Shown: in pieces, positions 1-10,872 of the stretch
How positions within the stretch are numbered: the first letter of the stretch is position 1
Layout: each line of letters opens with the position of its first letter
NCBI GenBank assembly: GCA_016710075.1
Contig: JADJLO010000020.1
Span: forward strand, 1-64,000
DNA length: 64,000 bases
Source: Acidobacteriota bacterium
Lineage (GTDB): Bacteria; Acidobacteriota; Blastocatellia; RBC074
Direction: 5' to 3'
The notes under the pieces: model-generated
What the model was told of the DNA's origin: nothing
The model's database searches: none
The model's input: the letters and a program-made list of their open reading frames with translations, nothing else
Made by a program: the position numbers and the translations under genes

Positions 1-1261
1 GTTTGCCAATGTCACGGGGCTCTTCTATCAGGGCGAGGTCAACCTCCAGCAGGACAATTACCAGGCAGGCTCGCTGACTTCACGGAGCTCAAAGCTCACC
101 CAACCTGAATATCCGCGGGCTGAGCGCCACAACAAATCAGCCGAAGTAATTTTCATGCTCGGTTATTGCATCGAGAAGCTGGGAAGGTTTGAAAAGCTTA
201 GCAAATGAACTATCTTTGCCTGAATGAAGTTCCCAATGGCGCGGCTGGTTATTACGCCCGGCGTGGCGGCGAGCATCTGAGATCTTTCCAGAACAATCGG
301 CTCAAGAAGTCCGGTCATCAGGCTTCGCGAACAGTTTCTCCCAGAATGCCCGCAACACAAGTCAACCAGGGAAGCCCGGGCGCTGCGAAAACCGCGGCCA
401 ACCAGGCACTCAGGTTCGCTCCGGACGGAGTCATCGCGCGGCGAGATGCTCCGGGGTTCCGAAATCCTTGATGTGCCAGGCTAAAAGGATATCGGGCTGC
501 ATAAGCGGGAGTCCCACGGCGGGGCGCACCGAGGTTTTAACGGCGGCGCAACGGCGGCCGGAACGGATCACCAGACCATCGCCGATGAACTGCTTTACCC
601 GGGCCTCTATGACGAAGGCGCTCTCGAACTGGCCGAGACTGCCGCTTCAAAGTCGACGGTTCTTACTACTGCTCGAAGGGCGAATGCGCCAACAGGACGA
701 TCGATTACTATGAGCCGGTTTTTGAACAGCCTACCGGACGATTACAGAGTCGAACCGCTGCCCTCGAGAGCTCTCTGAAGTCATCTTTCCTTCCCTTTCC
801 GCGAGTTTCAGCACTGGACGCCGCCCGCCGAAAAGTCAATCCGCGCTGGGAGCTTTCGATCATCCGGCAGGAAAGCCGATACAACCCGAGTGTCAAAGAA
901 GCACGGCCGCGGCCCGCGGATGGTGCAGTTCATCTCCCAAACAGGCCAGTCAGGTAACCGACCAACTGAAATTGCGGGGATTCCGGACAGGGCGATCTCT
1001 ACGGCCGAAATCGCCGTACTCATCAGGGTCGCAATACCTGCAGAATCTTTTGTTGAATTCGGATCGCCGGAAGCCGCGGCTGCGAACTATATCGGAAGCG
1101 AGGATTTCAGTCACCAGGTGGATATCGAGAGCTCCAAACAACGATGTCAAACCGGATGTATAATCGAGTTCTCCAACGCGGAACCAAGGACTACGTCTTC
1201 AAAGTCATGGACTTTTAGACTCGCACCTAAAACTCTACCCGACGAGTTCCAGAAAGATTAA
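1..1261 (+). pseudogene. slt: Broken soluble lytic murein transglycosylase (GH23), 5' end outside the window
   Basis: Pieces of a periplasmic lytic transglycosylase can be read in changing frames. The start of the window gives a TPR-like stretch (FANVTGLFYQGEVNLQQ, then PRAERHNKSAEV and IFMLGYCIEKLGRFE). Further on, KVNPRWELSIIRQESRYNP (about 835-890) carries the GH23 catalytic Glu in the usual ESRYNP setting. Later pieces are DQLKLRGFRTGDLY, EFGSPEAAAANY and TKDYVFKVMDF. No single frame holds more than a part, and several frameshifts and stops separate them. The family cleaves peptidoglycan strands with 1,6-anhydro product formation; this copy cannot make an intact enzyme as read. Heavy consensus error at a contig end is the alternative to true decay. 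Confidence 0.75.
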
Positions 1262-1280
1262 AAATAATACCTGATCAATA

Positions 1281-2334
1281 TCAGGCGCTTCGAAAAAAAC
1301 GGCGTAAGCGGCAGACTACCTGAACAATAATGTAGCACAAGCCGTAATCGACGAGATCAATGCGACCATTGGTTGGTGGAGAACCCCAGGCCCAGACGAT
1401 TCTCGCCCGGCCAATCCCGGCGTACGGCAGAAAGGCGAATCGTTGATCCGGCCCCCACAATAGCGCCGGTGATCGTGTGGGTCGGCGATACCGGAATGCC
1501 GAACATCGAAGTAATGACTGAGTCGGTATTCCTCCACCAGTCTGCGCAAAACCCGCCAACCGGCCTCAACTTGGTTATCTTTGAACCCATTGTCTTGACG
1601 ATTCTCCAGCCTCCGGAAAGCGTACCCAACATAATAGCTGCGTGCGCCGAGAGAATCTCCCAAGTCCGGAATATCCGCCTTGTCTCCGAGAATCCCGCCA
1701 GTAACGAGGCAACGAAGATAATTCCCATTGTTTTCTGCGCATCGTTGAGCCGTGAGAGAGGCTGTAAAAGGTGCAGCCGAAAGACTGTAGCACACGAAAC
1801 AAACGATCAACTCGCGAGGGAGCGGAGTTGCGAAAGATCCAGCTCACCGCGATCATAAGGGTCGTTCAAGAATTAATCCAGAATCGGCGAGATAACAGTG
1901 AAGGATAATGTGCTAAACTGTCCAGCTCTCGGCCGCTGTTGCCCAGGGAAGCACGCCAAAGCCCGATTTTGCGACTACTGCTCCCGCATGGGCGCCCTCC
2001 CACCAGCACCTCACGATGAACTCGTCGAAGTCCGGGATACCAGTTGGTGGTGTTCCGGGTGATGGCACCAAGGACGGCAGACAAAATCACCCATTCATTG
2101 ACCTGTTGAGTATCAATCAATCCTTTGCCTATCATCAATGCGGTATGAGTTCCAAAACCGAAGGCTGCTATGAAATTTAAAATGCTGCCAGCAATACGGC
2201 TTTCCCAGGTGTGAGTACCCTGGTTGAAACAACTGTTGCGATCGAGTTTGCCGCACTGCGTGAAACCCGTTCGTGTAATCAAATATCAGCGCAAAGAAAA
2301 TAATCAAGATAACGAGAACAAACGTTGTCGTCAT
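1281..2334 (-). pseudogene. Broken PiT-family inorganic phosphate transporter
   Basis: The start is intact: an ATG at 2334 opens MTTTFVLVILIIFFALIFDY followed by TNGFHA, the conserved N-terminal region of PiT carriers. The reading then moves between frames: FIAAFGFGTHTALMIGKGL and NEWVILSAVLGAI in one, TNWYPGLR and a degraded GALVGG-like region in another. The C-terminal repeat reads MGIIFVASLLAGFSETRRIF, then GIPVSPTHTITGAIVGAG, the second signature of the family. At least five frame changes are needed to join them. Intact homologues are low-affinity H+ or Na+/phosphate symporters of the inner membrane. The DUF47 gene lies just upstream on the same strand, the usual operon partner. Confidence 0.8.
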
Positions 2335-2429
2335 ACAAACCTCTGATTGCAGTATACTTCTCAGGATTTTTCAGTTTTCTGCATTAAAACTGGAAGGGGT
2401 TAAGGCCTCAATGCTTCCGAGTTCACATC

Positions 2430-3045
2430 CTAGGCATTCTTGAGAGAGACGGCTTCCAACACGTTGGCCACATCCTCGCACTTGTCTATTGTGCGCTCCA
2501 TCTTAGTATATCTCTTTCGTTTTGATAATCATGATGGGTCCTTTTCAATCAGCGAGAAGTTTTCCGACAACGTCGTGATGGTAAGTCTCAACGCCGCTCT
2601 CAAGAGTATGAATATCGACGCGGGCCTTCAAAACCAATTCGACCATTTTTCCAGGGCAATAACTGCTTCTTCGAGTTTGGCTACAATACGCACCAGAACG
2701 TTCATCCATCTTGAGTTGAATGCGGGGTGGCCTGCTTGACATTATAGAGGATCACCGGCGCGCCGTGTAATCAATGGCATCGACAACATCGTCCAGCCCC
2801 TGTCGCCAAAGCGTGTATGTCCTCACGGTCAATCGGCGTGATGAAGGTCTGGTTGAGCCGCTTGACGATATCGTGCGTCATCATCGCACTCATCTTTCGA
2901 TCTCCTCGATCCTGTCGGCGTACCCATTGCGATTATCCAAAGTCCGCAAACAACTTTACCATTTCCTTTGCAGCCTCGGTTATCTTCGCTGCCAGACGAT
3001 TGAATAGATCGAAAGTTTCTCATCCCTGGGTAAAAATCTAGACAT
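2430..3045 (-). pseudogene. Broken DUF47 (PhoU-like) phosphate transport regulator
   Basis: An ATG at 3045 follows a good ribosome binding site (AAGGAG, 3057-3062) and opens MSRFLPRDEK, the usual start of DUF47 proteins. After a frameshift come segments matching AAKITEAAKEMVKLFADF, a region ending in DDARYRQ for the expected DDLTHDIVKRL, and FITPIDREDIHAL-like residues near 2830. The end reads MERTIDKCEDVANVLEAVS followed by a stop at 2430. Several frame changes are needed. DUF47 proteins are all-helical PhoU relatives normally co-transcribed with a PiT carrier, and the broken carrier is 95 bp downstream. The pair appears to be one decayed or badly read operon. Confidence 0.75.
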
Positions 3046-3061
3046 TTTATTTGGATCTCCT

Positions 3062-3613
3062 TACTCTGAGCTCTGAACTCAGAGCCATAATTACCGATTT
3101 AATTGCTTTACAAAGCCGAAAGTATACCCGCTTAAAGTTTTTTTGAAAAACTCGCCGGACTCATCAAATGAAGATTTAAGATTGACATAACATTTCAAAT
3201 CCGGTGGGATGGCTTGATATCTCCGTCGCGGAAAGGCCCTGTTAGTTAAAAGTTTGTAGCAGCGCTTTTCCCAAATCGCATCAAATTTGCGACCTCCATG
3301 GAGTGCTTTGGTATTGTTCCAGAAGTCCTGTTAAATCGGTGGGCAGTTCGCGGTGGAATAGATTTTTCTCAATCTTTGAGTGGCCACAAGGACTACCAGA
3401 GCGGCGACCAGGTCGCACTCCCCTCAAGTCCGCCTGTTTCAATGATCCACGTATCATCGGTTCATGCTTTAAACTTTCCGCAACGGAGCTTGATATATCA
3501 GATCCCTATCAGATCCCTCAGAGGGACAATCCGTGGCACGGTTTTTGCTCTACCATCATCGCCCGACACCTGTTTGGCCCATTGTTGAAGATCTAATAAT
3601 AAGGTTTAGGAAT
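3062..3613. other. Stretch without a recognised gene
   Basis: Short open frames exist on both strands (for example 3298-3588), but none resembles a known family and none has a convincing ribosome binding site. A tandem of about 10 bp (ATATCAGATCCCTATCAGATCCC) sits near 3497-3520. This may be further degraded coding sequence continuing the broken block on its left, or the regulatory region of the DUF47 gene, whose start faces into it. Confidence 0.4.
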
Positions 3614-3820
3614 ATGGAAATGCAAAGTGTTTTAGGAATAATAATCTGGAGGTTGCTCAAAGTGCACCTGCCTGTCTTTGGATACATGGTAGTGCTGGCC
3701 GGTGCGCCCGACGTTTTGCGACACAAGGGTTACGTTATGGGGTCATTATCGGTCGCGCTCGACATCATTCCCGTTATCTGTTTGATAAAAGCGGGGATAG
3801 AATTTTCAGCGGCGACATAA
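3614..3820 (+). pseudogene. Small membrane protein fragment, unknown family, frameshifted at its end
   Basis: ATG at 3614 follows AAGGTTTAGGA and opens a 68-residue hydrophobic protein with two membrane-like stretches (VHLPVFGYMVVLAGA and MGSLSVALDIIPVICLIKAG). The frame ends ...GIEFSAAT with TAA. A one-base shift near 3800 instead continues as IFSGDIMPDKNSLIEVELR into the frame that opens at 3820, so the gene probably ran on to about 3900 or beyond and is broken here like its left neighbours. I do not recognise the family. Downstream to 4110 nothing convincing continues. Confidence 0.4.
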
Positions 3821-4112
3821 TGCCCGACAAAAACTCACTCATCGAGGTCGAACTGAGGTCCCCACAGTCACCGAGTTTTCGAGCTTGCCCTGATTCTATT
3901 GGTCGACTTCAGAACCCCCCGCCTGAGGCATATCCGCCACCTTACTTCCCGCTCAGACTTCTCCACGATCACGAAACCATAACTAACTCAATAAACTGTC
4001 CACAATCTGCGACTTGCAATCAAGACAAGTGTCCACTTTGTGTGACGAAAGAGAGATTACGACTCCACTTTATCCAACGATGCGAACGCCGATTGTTGCG
4101 GCGTCTATAAGT

Positions 4113-4136
4113 AGGGGCGCACCTGTGTGCGCCCCT
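4113..4136 (+). terminator. Strong GC hairpin, possible terminator or small palindromic repeat
   Basis: A perfect 10-bp stem (AGGGGCGCAC / GTGCGCCCCT) closes a CTGT loop. No T-run follows on either strand, so it is not a textbook intrinsic terminator. It lies between the broken block on the left and the decarboxylase-family gene on the right. Similar G/C palindromes occur as dispersed repeats in many genomes. Confidence 0.5.
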
Positions 4137-4335
4137 TCTGTTACCAAAAATTCATACTCGCACGTATAATCCGGAGCCCGTTTGGGGCACAAATCTGCCG
4201 CCCAAACTATATTCGTATAGTCACGTATTTGTAACGTGGTTGAATTCTTTAGACTCAGCAAGCATTGGACAGGAAAATGACCAATGAAACCAAGCTCAAT
4301 TTGATACCTGCATCTTTGGATCATATTGGATAAAG

Positions 4336-4452
4336 TGGTACGAAACAGACGAAAAATCAAATTGATTATTTCGGCAATAAAAGATCAGGATTATGCTTAT
4401 CGAAATATTCTTGCCCAATCAACCTCTGTAATTTTTCGTCTGTTTCGTAATC
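4336..4452 (+). mobile_element. MITE-like element, copy A (GATTACG family)
   Basis: About 117 bp. The left end is TACGAAACAGACG and the right end CGTCTGTTTCGTAATC, the inverted-repeat ends shared by the five copies. The core (CAAATTGATTATTTCGG then CAGGATTATGCTTATCGA) matches copy B and the reverse complement of copy D. The first bases of the left end (GATTAC) have diverged. It overlaps the 3' end of the neighbouring decarboxylase-family gene and encodes that gene's last 29 residues. Confidence 0.75.
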
Positions 4453-5100
4453 TTTCTTCCTTCTCATTCGCCGCCAGTCGAGCAGGGCGCGCATTTTTTC
4501 GGCCATTGCGGCAGGAGAGTCGGCATCGGCGATGCAGGCGCCGACGATGACGCCGGCGAGAGGAAGTTTGCGAAGGTGAGCCAATTCGGCTAAATCGATC
4601 CCACCGGCGATAAAGACAGGAAGCTGGATGGTCGAGATCAGATCGTGGATTTGGGCGATGCGCTCTTCCCTGGATTTTGCGCGTTTGAAGCCGCGACGGT
4701 TGATGCACAGAGAATCGACGCCGAGGTCGGCAAGTTGTTTGGAGCGTTCGACGATATTGGGGACGCTCAGGCTGTCGGCCATGACCTTGCCGTCATAGCG
4801 CCTGGCCGATTTGACCACCCGTTCGATGACCTCATCCGAGGCACAACCGAGGACGGTGACGATACTGGCGCCGGAGGCGAAGGCGAGTTCGGCGATGGGT
4901 TCACCGGCATGAATCACCTTGATGTCGGCAACGATCGGACGACCGCGATGACGGCGCCTGAGTTCGCGGACTGCCCTGATCCCCTCGCGAATCAGAAGCG
5001 GAGTTCCGGCTTAGATCAGGTCGACGTGAGCCGCCACCTTGCCCGCAAGCTCGAGTTCATGCGCCAAATCCGGTGTATCCAATGCCAGTTGCAGTTTCAT
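4366..5100 (-). pseudogene. OMP decarboxylase-superfamily protein (3-hexulose-6-phosphate synthase-like), interrupted by an in-frame TAA
   Basis: An ATG at 5100 opens MKLQLALDTPDLAHELEL, a typical first strand of the HPS/KGPDC branch of the OMP decarboxylase barrel. Codon 30 is TAA (5011-5013), in the place of the Glu of the usual VEAGTPL motif. The frame then continues without fault: AGTPLLIREGIRAVREL, ADIKVIHAGEPIAELAF, SGASIVTVLGCASDEVIE, and a phosphate-site end with FIAGGID and AGVIVGACI. Family members use a DxKxxD motif; here it reads DIKVIH, so the second Asp is His. The C-terminal tail from DYETDEK onward is read from the repeat element at 4336-4452. If real, the stop leaves a short peptide, or a truncated product from an internal ATG at 4917. 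The natural substrate is unclear given the changed motif. Confidence 0.65.
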
Positions 5101-5164
5101 CGATTAATCGAAAAATACAGTGATTTGTCAGCTTGCTTTCCGTTGCGAAACAGAAGCCAAATTA

Positions 5165-5353
5165 TTTCCACAGTATCTGTGGAAAAGACTGTGGAAAAGC
5201 TGTGAACCAGGACGTTAAGTTCATCTAAATTAGAGACTTATAGCAATTTGCACATTTCTTCAACAGTCGCTTAAGTGCTTATTTATCAATAAATAACGCT
5301 ATCTACCTGTAAAATCTTAATTTGGTAGGGAAGACTTAAGACGATTTCCACAG
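5165..5353. promoter_or_regulatory. Cluster of DnaA-box-like 9-mers around an AT-rich segment
   Basis: TGTGGAAAA occurs at 5178-5186 and 5190-5198 (reverse complement TTTTCCACA, one mismatch from TTATCCACA). TTTCCACAG lies at 5165-5173 and 5345-5353. Between them, 5205-5340 is AT-rich with short palindromes such as TTATTTATCAATAAATAA. The cluster lies between the 3' end of ftsK and the start of the decarboxylase-family gene. It could be a DnaA-responsive promoter or a chance cluster; no dnaA, dnaN or other origin gene is nearby. Confidence 0.4.
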
Positions 5354-5359
5354 AAGATC

Positions 5360-7665
5360 TCATAAGTCGTTCTCTTCACGTAGTTGTTCGAGCCTTTCCA
5401 GGAAGTCGGGTTTGACGAGAACCTGGCGCGGTTTGCTGCCGTCTTCGGGGCCGACAATGCCCTCGCGGTGCATCATGTCTATGATTGAAGCGGCACGGCC
5501 ATAGCCGATTCTGAGTGTTCCCCTGACCCAGCAGTTGTTCGGCGCCATTGCTGTCGATGATCGTCCTCGAATCGACTTTTGACGAGACCCTGAAAGAGAT
5601 GCGCGACGGGAAATTGGCCTTGATCAGACCGGTGATGACATCGACTGAAGGGCGCTGGGTCGCCAGGACCAGGTGAATTCCGACGGCTCGCGCCATTTGA
5701 GCCAGCCTGGTGATGCTCTCTTCGACATCGCGCGCCGAGACCATCATGAGGTCGGCGAGTTCGTCGATGACGACCACGATATACGGCAGCGGCTTGGGCT
5801 GATCAGGGTTGTCATCATCCACACGGCCTTTGAATGACGCGCAGACTTCGGTGTTGTACTGGTCGATATTACGGACACCGAAAGCAGCCAGGTGCTTGTA
5901 TCGGTTTTCCATCTCGGATACAGCCCATTTGAGGGCATAACTGGCGCGTTTGGGATCGGTCACGATCGGAGTCAGCAGATGCGGGATGTCCGCATAAAGG
6001 CCGAGTTCGAGACGTTTCGGGTCAACCAGAATCATCTTCACCTCGTCGGGCGAGGCTTTATAGAGAAGCGAGACGAGAATGCCGTTGAGCATGACCGACT
6101 TGCCTGCCCCGGTTGCGCCGGCTATGAGCAGGTGGGGCATCTTCGTCAGATCGGCAATATAATTGGATCCGTCGATGGTCTTGCCCATGGCAATGGTCAG
6201 TTTGGAAGCGGAGTCGGAATACTTTTTCGATTCGACCACTTCGCGCAGCCGTATGACTTCACGGTTGGAATTCGGGACTTCTATTCCAACCGTGGACTTG
6301 CCGGGGATGCGGTCGATTCTCACTGACTCCGCCTTGAGCGCCAGACAAAGGTCATCGACGAGGCTGGTGACGCGGCTATACTTGACGCCGGGGTCGGGTT
6401 TGAACTCGAAAGTCGTGACCACAGGCCCGGGGCTTATCTGTTTAACCTGCCCTGAGACGTTGAACTCGGCGCATTTTTCGGCAAGGTGGCGCGCCCTTTC
6501 AAGAAGTTCGGTCTCTTCCATTTCCGAACGAGGCGATGGCGGCGTCAGCATCTCTGTCGAAGGCAGCTTGTAATTTGCTGCAATCCGGGCGATGGCAGTG
6601 GCGAATTTCGAAGGCTTTCTGGCAGGCGCTGCTTTTTCCCGCTCCTCGGTATTATCGGTGCGTTTGACCGAGGCGGTAGCCATCATCTCATCCACCGTCC
6701 GCTGTGGGCTGATTTCTCCCAGAACAGTTTCATCACCGGGGAAATCCGATTCATCGGGTGCAATATCCAGGTCTGCCCTGTTTTTTGAGCCGGCACGTTT
6801 GCCGCTTCCCAAAGGACTGGTCGTCAACTGTGGCGGTGGTGACGGCAGCATGATCGCCGGGCGGACGACCTCCGCCGCATGATCGGCAACTGAATCCAGG
6901 AGGTTTTCAGGGTTATCTCCCGCCGCTGTTTTAGGCCTGGCGCCGCCTCTCATACTGACGATCGGTTTTGGAACAGCCGGAGTTCGATTTCGCTCCCTTA
7001 GATTCTCGCTGACCGGGTCAGATTCGGTTTCGACCACATCAGTCCGGCCGAATGCTCGGAATCCTCTGCCGATCGTGGTGAACATCCCTGCCCCTTCTTC
7101 ATCCGGCGTCAGTCTGACAATCGTTCCAATGATCGAAAAGTCCGTACCGATCAACAGGCCGATAACCAGCAGAATAAGCAGCGCAACGATGGCGCCAATG
7201 GTTCCAAGCACCCCCATCAATCCTCCGGCCGGACCATAAACCAGCCACCTCCCCACCAGTCCACCAAGATAGAATGATTGCGGATCTTCGGGCCCAAGCA
7301 TGGTCAACACCCCGGTCGAGGCTACGATGACCAGAAAAAAGCCGAGCATCTTGAATTTGGGCAGCGTGGAGCGATCGTCCTGCCAGGCCCACCATCCGGC
7401 CAGAAAAAGGCTCACTGGAACCGTGAGCGCCGCCATCCCGAATGCCTGAAAAAGGAAATCGGCAAGCGATGCTCCCATCGGCCCGATCCAGTTGCCAGCT
7501 TTTTTGCATGCCGGTGGTGTTGAAGCATGGATCTTGCGAACTGTAACTCACCAGAGCGAGAGTTATCACGAAACCAATGCCGAACAGCAGCAGTCCCACG
7601 ATCTCATTCCACGGACCATCTCCGGGCGTTTCAGTTGGCTGATTTTCGGGCTTGCGACTTGCCAT
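5360..7665 (-). pseudogene. ftsK: DNA translocase FtsK/SpoIIIE, frameshifted near the start and with an internal deletion near the end
   Basis: FtsK pumps DNA at the septum during chromosome segregation. The ATG at 7665 opens MASRKPENQPTETP and a first membrane segment (EIVGLLLFGIGFVITLALVS). A one-base loss in an A-run near 7510 moves the frame, and GASLADFLFQAFGMAALTVP and further membrane segments follow. A Pro-rich linker leads to the motor: Walker A GATGAGKSVM, Walker B-type IVVVIDELADLMM and ATQRPSVDVITGLIKANFPS. At DSNGAEQLLGQG (about 5535) the sequence jumps, out of frame, straight to the C-terminal winged helix (RIGYGRAASIIDMM, GIVGPEDGSKPRQVLV). The part that normally joins them, from the DML(F/Y) motif to the helix start, is missing. 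The gene is essential in most bacteria, so an assembly collapse is possible. Confidence 0.85.
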
Positions 7666-7697
7666 AGATTAATAGCTCTTTTGTTCAATTGAAGAAA

Positions 7698-7838
7698 ACA
7701 ATCAGTTGCGAGTTGTCAGTTGCCGGTTGTAAATCATATTGGGCTGGGCTTGAACAATCCCAGCCTACCACCTTCTTCTTGAACATTTGAAGATGGGCGC
7801 TGAGCAGTTACATTTTATTTACAACTGACAACTCTTCT
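7698..7838. repeat. Inverted pair of AGTTGTC heptads around a dispersed 50-bp repeat
   Basis: CAGTTGCGAGTTGTCAGTTG (from 7703) and TTTACAACTGACAACTC (about 7817-7833) are complementary arms with a 7-bp period. Between them, 7763-7812 is nearly identical to 25120-25169 (GCCTACCA then CTTCTTCTTGAACATTTG). It fills the gap between ftsK and prfB. Confidence 0.7.
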
Positions 7839-7847
7839 TTATACCCT

Positions 7848-8964
7848 TCAGGCCGCTACAGATCGTTTTGAAAGAAGATACTCCTTGATGAAAACGTCGA
7901 TGCCGCCATCGAGGACGGAATCGACATCGCCCGTCTCGTGTTTGGTTCTAACGTCTTTGACGAGACGATATGGATGGAGCACATAATTTCGAATCTGCGA
8001 ACCAAAGGAGATGTCTCGTTTTGATTCGGCCAGTTTGTCGGTCTCGGCGCGTTTCTTTGCCAGTTCGAGTTCATAGAGTTTGGATTTGAGAACCTTCATG
8101 GCTACTTCGCGGTTCTGATGCTGGGAGCGCTGGTTCTGGCAAGTCACCACTATGTTGGTCGGGATGTGTGTGATCCGCACCGCCGAATCCGTGGTATTGA
8201 CGTGCTGGCCGCCGGCTCCGGTAGACCTGTAGGTATCGACCCTCAGATCCTTTTCGAGAACTTCGATCTCGATGTCCTCATTGATTTCAGGAGTCACGAA
8301 TACCGAAGCGAAGCTGGTTTCCCGGCTCTGCCCGGAATTGAACGGGGACTGGCGAACAAGCCTGTGGACGCCGACCTCGCTCGAAAGCAGGCCAAAGGCG
8401 TAATCGCCCTCGACTCTGAAAGTGGTCGATTTGATGCCGGCCTCTTCGCCCGGCTGGTAATCGATGATATCCGTTTTGAAACCGTGTCTCTCAGCCCAGC
8501 GCAGATACATGCGGAGCATCATTTCGGCCCAATCCTGGGCATCCGTGCCGCCCGCTCCGGCATTGATGGCGACAATCGCGTTGTTGGAGTCAGTCTCGCC
8601 GCCGATCAGCATCTGAGTTTCGCTCTCTTCGACATCGACGCCCAGCTTTTCGATCGAGGTTTTGAGTTCGGCGGCCGAGGCATCATCGGTAACTGCGAAC
8701 TCGAACAGAACGGCAATATCTTCAATCTGCCGCTGGTGACTGTCGGCAGTGTTGATCAGCTTTTCGATGCGGGAGCGCTGCTGCAGAGTCTTCTGCGCCA
8801 GCTCCTGATTATTCCAGAAATCCGGGGCTGAAATCTGCTCTTCAAGTTTATTCAACTGCTCGCGTTTAGTTTCAGGGTCAAAGATACCTCCGCAACTCTG
8901 TGACACGGCGTGTCAGGTCGTCATAGGTATCTTTCAATTCCTGAACCACAAGAGTATCTATCAT
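7848..8964 (-). CDS. prfB: Peptide chain release factor 2, with programmed +1 frameshift
   Basis: RF2 recognises UGA and UAA and triggers peptide release. ATG at 8964 (AAGGAG upstream) opens MIDTLVVQELKDTYDDLTRR, ending ...ELRRYL at CTT TGA C (8883-8877). A Shine-Dalgarno-like GGAGG lies just before the CTT. This is the classic autoregulatory +1 site: skipping the T at 8880 gives GAC and continues DPETKREQLNKLEEQISAP. The remainder is a normal RF2, with STGAGGQHVNTTDSAVRITH holding the catalytic GGQ loop (AGGQHVN). A SPF-type tripeptide is not evident on my reading near the expected position. Total length about 370 residues, as expected. The gene follows the mutase on the same strand with a gap of about 50 bp. 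Confidence 0.95.
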
Positions 8965-9017
8965 CAAGGCTCCTTAAAACTGGTAATTTATCGGGTTGGA
9001 GAGAATACCACAAATTC

Positions 9018-10622
<1,605 letters not shown>

Positions 10623-10654
10623 CTGACGGTCTCCCAAATAAGATAAAGAAGAGT

Positions 10655-10690
10655 TTAAAGTTTAATGTCTAAAGTTTAAAGTTTAAAGCC
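10655..10690. repeat. AAAGTTT-type heptad repeat
   Basis: Five units of 7-bp period (AAAGTTT, AATGTCT, AAAGTTT, AAAGTTT, AAAGCCG). No inverted arm is nearby; instead a GATTACG element follows at once. Confidence 0.75.
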
Positions 10691-10701
10691 GGTTAGGAGG
10701 A

Positions 10702-10840
10702 GATTACGAAACAGACGGAATAAACAAAACAAGGGAATTCATTGAAATAAATCCTGATTTAATGCTGATTGAGATATTCTCACTCAATCAATGTCCGGAT
10801 TTTTTTCGTCTGTTTCGTTTATTTCGTCTGTTTCGTAATC
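10702..10840 (+). mobile_element. MITE-like element, copy B (GATTACG family)
   Basis: 139 bp with perfect 16-bp inverted ends, GATTACGAAACAGACG and CGTCTGTTTCGTAATC. The right end is built of a 9-bp period (TTTCGTCTG, TTTCGTTTA, TTTCGTCTG, TTTCGTAAT). The core AAATCCTGATTTAATGCTG and ATTCTCACTCAATCAA match copies A and D. It lies between the divergent starts of the mutase and cstA, so it occupies their promoter region. Confidence 0.8.
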
Positions 10841-10872
10841 TATCTTTCCGGTGTTTGGTAATCTAAAAAACC

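Noticed and set aside
3298..3596. Two overlapping open frames that might be a gene
   Set aside because: No family resemblance, no ribosome binding site, and they lie in a degraded region.
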